Shown piece by piece: positions 58,916-61,941 of a stretch of 61,941 nucleotides of DNA. This stretch comes from Streptomyces longisporoflavus. Its GTDB lineage: Bacteria; Actinomycetota; Actinomycetes; Streptomycetales; Streptomycetaceae. Both the position numbers and the translations under genes were made by a program. Each line of letters opens with the position of its first letter. Positions within the stretch are counted from its first letter, which is position 1. The stretch is taken from NCBI RefSeq assembly GCF_014649775.1, contig NZ_BMTR01000032.1, forward strand, positions 1 through 61,941. The letters are read 5' to 3'. Under the pieces are notes generated by a model, which was not told the DNA's origin, ran no database searches, and saw nothing but the letters and a program-made list of their open reading frames with translations.

Positions 58916-60410
58916 CCTGCTCCGGCTCACGGGCGCCGCTCAGTGGCGTGCCGAACCACTGGTGCAGTGCGGCTCGCAGGCCGCTGGCGTCTTTCGGCTC
59001 GTGGCCGGTCCACGCTATGTGGGAGTCGGGGCGCAGCAGCAGGCCGGTCGCGTTCGTGCCCTCTGCCTTGCCGCTTATGACATCGACCCGGTCGTGCCAG
59101 GGCTTCGCGGTCTCGGCGAAGTCGCCGCACGGGTCCAGCAGCAAGGGCCGGGCGGTGGTGGTCAAGTCGGCCAGTCGACGGGTGCCCGCGCCGGTGTGGA
59201 CCACGAGGTCGGGCGCGAAGTCCTCGGTGGTTCCAGCGAGCAGGTGGGCGATGCGTTCAGTGCCGCCGGGTGAGGCGAGCAGGTCGCCGAAGACGGTCCG
59301 CAGGGCACTGACTTCCGGTCCGGGGCGCATCAGTGCCGACTGGGACAGGGTCGAGGCCACGACGTGTTCTGCGACAGGTCGGCGTTCCTCGTCGTAGGTG
59401 TCGAGCAGACCTTCGGGGGCCCGCCCTCGCACTGTGGCGGCCAGCTTCCAACCGAGGTTGACCGCGTCCTGCAGGCCGAGGTTGAGTCCCGGGCCGCCGA
59501 TCGCCGAGTGCACGTGGGCCGCGTCGCCCAGCAGCAGTACCCGCCTGTCCCGGTAGCGGTCTGCCAGTCGGGTGTTTCCGCCGGCCAGTCGTCGAAGCAG
59601 GTGTGGTCCCTCTCCTTGCGGCGGACCCAGCGGGACGGGCACTCCCAGCACGCGTTCGGCGCTCGCCATCATCTCTTCGAATGTCATCGGGGTGGTGTGC
59701 TCGTCCGGCCTGCCGGTTTCGGTGGTGTTGAGGACCGGCACTCGGCCAGGCAGCAGGCCCCACGCGATCGTGCCGCGCTCCGTGCGCACGTACAGCAGGG
59801 GTGGCAAGCTCCCGTAGCCGGGAACGTGCAGGCTGCCGTCCGGGCCCAGGTATTCGTCCGCCACGGACACGTTCGCGGAGCGGGTGACGAAGTCGTCGGT
59901 GGTCACGCCGGGGAAGCCGATGCCGGACAGGCGTCGCACCAGGCTGCGCCCTCCGTCAGCCCCTACCAGGTAACGGGCGGTGAGAGCCTCACCGTCGGCA
60001 AGGGTGATCCGGACGAAGTCGTTGTCCTGGTGCAGATCGGCCACCTCCTGCCCCCTGCGGAGGTCGACGCCGAGTTCCACGGCGCGTTCGGCGAGGACCT
60101 TTTCGATCTGCTCCTGCGGCGCCGGGAGGAGGCTGACGGGGTTGTCGTCGAGTCCTGTGAGGTCCAGCGTGAATGCGCCGAACATGTAGCGGGGCGCGGG
60201 GCGGGGCGGCTCGCTGGATCCGCTGATGCGTGTGTAGAGACCACGTCGGTCGAGCATGCGCACCACCTGACCGACCAGACCGTTCGCCCTGGGCTCGGTC
60301 TTCGGGCCGGCGAGACGCTCCAGCACAACAGGGCGCACCCCAGCCAGTGCCAGCTCGCAGGCGAGCATCAACCCGTTCGGGCCGCCGCCGACAATGACTA
60401 CATCAAGCAT
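58905..60410 (-). CDS. FAD-dependent aromatic monooxygenase (rifampicin-monooxygenase/PheA class)
   Basis: A 501-residue group A flavoprotein hydroxylase. DVVIVGGGPNGLMLACELAL (GxGxxG), ARYLVGADGGRSLVRRLSGI (DG motif) and RRVLLLGDAAHVHSAIGGPG then LNLGLQDAVNLGWKLA (GD motif) are complete. The C-terminal thioredoxin-like part (DLTTTARPLLLDPCGDFAET) is also present. It hydroxylates an aromatic substrate with NADPH and O2; relatives hydroxylate rifampicin, polyketides or phenols. ATG at 60410 has AGGAGA upstream. It lies 76 bases after the co-oriented TetR gene, so a TetR-monooxygenase operon is likely. Confidence 0.87.
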   Translation of the reverse strand: MLDVVIVGGGPNGLMLACELALAGVRPVVLERLAGPKTEPRANGLVGQVVRMLDRRGLYTRISGSSEPPRPAPRYMFGAFTLDLTGLDDNPVSLLPAPQEQIEKVLAERAVELGVDLRRGQEVADLHQDNDFVRITLADGEALTARYLVGADGGRSLVRRLSGIGFPGVTTDDFVTRSANVSVADEYLGPDGSLHVPGYGSLPPLLYVRTERGTIAWGLLPGRVPVLNTTETGRPDEHTTPMTFEEMMASAERVLGVPVPLGPPQGEGPHLLRRLAGGNTRLADRYRDRRVLLLGDAAHVHSAIGGPGLNLGLQDAVNLGWKLAATVRGRAPEGLLDTYDEERRPVAEHVVASTLSQSALMRPGPEVSALRTVFGDLLASPGGTERIAHLLAGTTEDFAPDLVVHTGAGTRRLADLTTTARPLLLDPCGDFAETAKPWHDRVDVISGKAEGTNATGLLLRPDSHIAWTGHEPKDASGLRAALHQWFGTPLSGAREPEQVSG

Positions 60411-60486
60411 GACGATTCTCCTTTTTGGGGAATGGCGGAGTAGAGGCTGCGAGCGGCAGCCCCTGTTCAGGGTGGAGGGGAGGGGC

Positions 60487-61098
60487 CTACGGAGTGGGAA
60501 GTCCGGTGGCCACCATGCGCAGAGCCCGGGGCAGCAGAACCTCCATCGGCTCGCCCGTGTCGCCTTGCACGAACAGCTCGAGGGCGACATTGTTCGCGGC
60601 CATCACGCTCGCGGCCGCCAGGCGAGGGTAGAGATCGGACGCGGGGTCCGTGCCTGTGCGGTCGGCGATCGCCGCGGCAAGCTCCTTCTCCGCAATCTTG
60701 CTCGCCCGCAGCATCTCGGCCTCCAGCGCGGGTTCGGCCAACATCACCCGCAGGCCGGCCGCCCACTCACCCGGCTCCTGGGGTGGCATGTGCTCCACCT
60801 CGGGGCCAGGCTCCAGCTGCCGGAGTGCCGCCCGAGTGATTGCCTCCCACAAGGGCTCGCCGGGCGGTCCGTGACGCAGCTCGGCCGCGAGCCGCAAGGA
60901 GCGCTCAAGGTAGCGAAACGCAATCGCTTCGGCCTTGCTGGAGAAGTAGTTGTTGTAGGTGCGCGGAGACACCCCGACCGCCGCGGCGATGTCTTCCACC
61001 TTGACCGCACTCAGCCCGCGCTCGACGGTGAGCCGGACTGCGGCCCAGCTCAGCGCTGCGCGCGTGGCTTCCTTCTTCCGTTCCCGAAGACCACTCAT
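60487..61098 (-). CDS. TetR family regulator of the FAD monooxygenase
   Basis: A 203-residue TetR protein. MSGLRERKKEATRAALSWAA, VKVEDIAAAVGVSPRTYNNY and FSSKAEAIAFRYLERS make the DNA-binding domain of the AcrR/MftR-like type. The C-terminal helices (WAAGLRVMLAEPALEAEMLR, AAASVMAANNVALELFVQGD) form the ligand pocket. It is upstream of and co-oriented with the monooxygenase gene. The palindrome TGCGTGGCACGCA lies 22 bases upstream of its start, suggesting autoregulation of a two-gene operon. Confidence 0.87.
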   Translation of the reverse strand: MSGLRERKKEATRAALSWAAVRLTVERGLSAVKVEDIAAAVGVSPRTYNNYFSSKAEAIAFRYLERSLRLAAELRHGPPGEPLWEAITRAALRQLEPGPEVEHMPPQEPGEWAAGLRVMLAEPALEAEMLRASKIAEKELAAAIADRTGTDPASDLYPRLAAASVMAANNVALELFVQGDTGEPMEVLLPRALRMVATGLPTP

Positions 61099-61119
61099 GC
61101 CATTCACGGTAGCAGAACC

Positions 61120-61132
61120 TGCGTGGCACGCA
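61120..61132. promoter_or_regulatory. Candidate TetR operator
   Basis: Perfect palindrome TGCGTG-G-CACGCA, followed 7 bases later by the related GCGTCACGCAA (61140-61150). Both lie in the promoter space upstream of the tetR gene. Confidence 0.55.
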
Positions 61133-61294
61133 ATTATTCGCGTCACGCAAGTTTCTGGCGGGGAACTGCCGACTCTGACTGGATGAGGGGGCAGCCGCCT
61201 GGCGTCTTCCGCATCCAATCGCCCTCAAGTCGTGGACCCCCGCCTGCCCGTCATGCCCGAGCCATGACTGTCGCGGCGGAGGGCGGGGCTGGTT

Positions 61295-61864
61295 TTGATC
61301 TACAGCGGCATGCTGACGCCCGGGATGATCTCCGCCATGGTCGACTCTGCCCTCTGGATATCCACGCTGACCGCCGGCACCGCAGTCATGGCCAGCTGGG
61401 TCACCAGCAGAGGGACCGCCAGGGCCGCGCAGATCCAGGCGGCCACCGCCGAGCGGATGCAGCGGTCCGTACATGTGAGCGAGGCACGGCGCGCTGCCTA
61501 CGTCAGCCTCATCGAGCAGGCACACAAGATGGCCGAACTGTACTGGGCAGTGTCCGACATCCACGCCTCCGGCGGCTCCCGCGCGGAACAGGTGCCCGCG
61601 CTGAAGGAGATAAGGGTCGGCCTCCGCGAGGCCTACAGCAGACTGCGCCACTGCATATGGGTGATCAGCCTGGAAGGACCGGACGATGTCGCCGAGGCCG
61701 CGGAGACACTGCGCCTGGCGACCCGGCCCCCCTACCGTGTGCTCGACGAGGCGATCGCGGACGACCCCAACGCCCTCACGGCCTTCGACCAGTATTACGA
61801 CCCCTTCTGGCAGTCCCTGCTGACCTTCGTCGCGACCGCCCGGGTCGCCGTGCACAACCTTTGA
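61295..61864 (+). CDS. Membrane-anchored hypothetical protein
   Basis: A protein of up to 189 residues. TTG at 61295 follows GGAGGG by 11 bases; ATG at 61310 is an alternative. One N-terminal membrane helix (ALWISTLTAGTAVMASWVTS) is followed by a long amphipathic helix (RAAQIQAATAERMQRSVHVS) and a helical cytoplasmic domain (RRAAYVSLIEQAHKMAELYW, LREAYSRLRHCIWVISLEGP, FDQYYDPFWQSLLTFVATAR). This layout is common in Streptomyces proteins of unknown function. Nothing follows it in the last 77 bases of the window. Confidence 0.7.
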   Translation: MIYSGMLTPGMISAMVDSALWISTLTAGTAVMASWVTSRGTARAAQIQAATAERMQRSVHVSEARRAAYVSLIEQAHKMAELYWAVSDIHASGGSRAEQVPALKEIRVGLREAYSRLRHCIWVISLEGPDDVAEAAETLRLATRPPYRVLDEAIADDPNALTAFDQYYDPFWQSLLTFVATARVAVHNL

Positions 61865-61941
61865 CCATCCTCGCCCCGATGAATGAGGGCGATTCCCTTC
61901 AGCTCGCGTGAGCGGGCTTGAGGGCTTCACGCATCCGCCTC

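Overview
The window is high-GC actinobacterial DNA and almost certainly comes from a Streptomyces chromosome. GTG and TTG starts are common, there are many LacI/MarR/TetR/ArsR/LysR/HxlR regulators and secreted polysaccharidases, and two regulatory motifs known from Streptomyces are visible: a CebR-type TGGGAGCGCTCCCA box and a chitinase/DasR-type TGGTCTGGACC direct repeat. No rRNA, tRNA, CRISPR array or intact mobile element was seen. Remnants of IS5, ISKra4 and a Tn554-type accessory gene, and several frameshifted genes, fit an accessory chromosome-arm region.

Left part (1-9.1 kb): the end of a GNAT acetyltransferase; a tight three-gene module (71-aa membrane protein, Xre-HTH plus sigma region 4-like regulator, 273-aa unknown protein); a phenolic acid decarboxylase divergent from a MarR regulator. 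Then comes a winged-helix regulator carrying two TTA (bldA) codons. It is followed by the most unusual gene of the window, a DCC-type thiol-oxidoreductase domain, an internal Tat-like signal and a 14-cysteine tail resembling the myxobacterial bacteriocin fulvocin C, all in one polypeptide. A frameshifted unknown gene closes this part.

Middle-left (9.3-27.9 kb): mostly redox and small-molecule enzymes, often each with its own regulator. These are a dienelactone-hydrolase-like protein lacking its nucleophile, a quinone reductase, an ArsR/MFS divergent pair with twin 22-bp operators, a lyase plus succinate-semialdehyde dehydrogenase operon, a DJ-1/PfpI protein, LysR, a frameshifted ABM monooxygenase, an XRE/MmyB-type regulator plus a decayed second copy of it, an SDR/TetR pair with twin operators, a large ATP-binding HTH regulator, an MGT glycosyltransferase and another quinone reductase.

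Polysaccharide island (28.0-47.8 kb): a GH19 chitinase with a CBM5/12, a PhoX-like Tat-exported protein, two tandem secreted GH6 cellulases, a GH10 xylanase, a GH3 beta-xylosidase, a three-gene sugar ABC importer, two paralogous LacI regulators, a ThuA plus Gfo/Idh/MocA pair, and a GH11 xylanase with a CE4 deacetylase (likely acetylxylan esterase). The inferred logic is that GH10/GH11/CE4 cut and deacetylate xylan outside the cell, the ABC system imports xylo-oligosaccharides, and cytoplasmic GH3 hydrolyses them. The LacI proteins probably act at palindromes seen next to lacI, the transporter operon and the GH11 gene. The cellulases appear to be under separate CebR-type control.

Right part (47.8-61.9 kb): an ISKra4 transposase remnant; a second regulator of the same family as the bacteriocin-linked one, divergent from two paralogous small secreted four-cysteine proteins; N- and C-terminal IS5 fragments about 3.2 kb apart; an intact dienelactone hydrolase; a PaaI thioesterase/HxlR pair; a secreted lipase; a GATM-like amidinotransferase preceded by a translationally coupled 40-aa ORF; Sir2 and DUF6262 remnants; an FAD monooxygenase with a TetR regulator; and a final membrane-anchored unknown protein.
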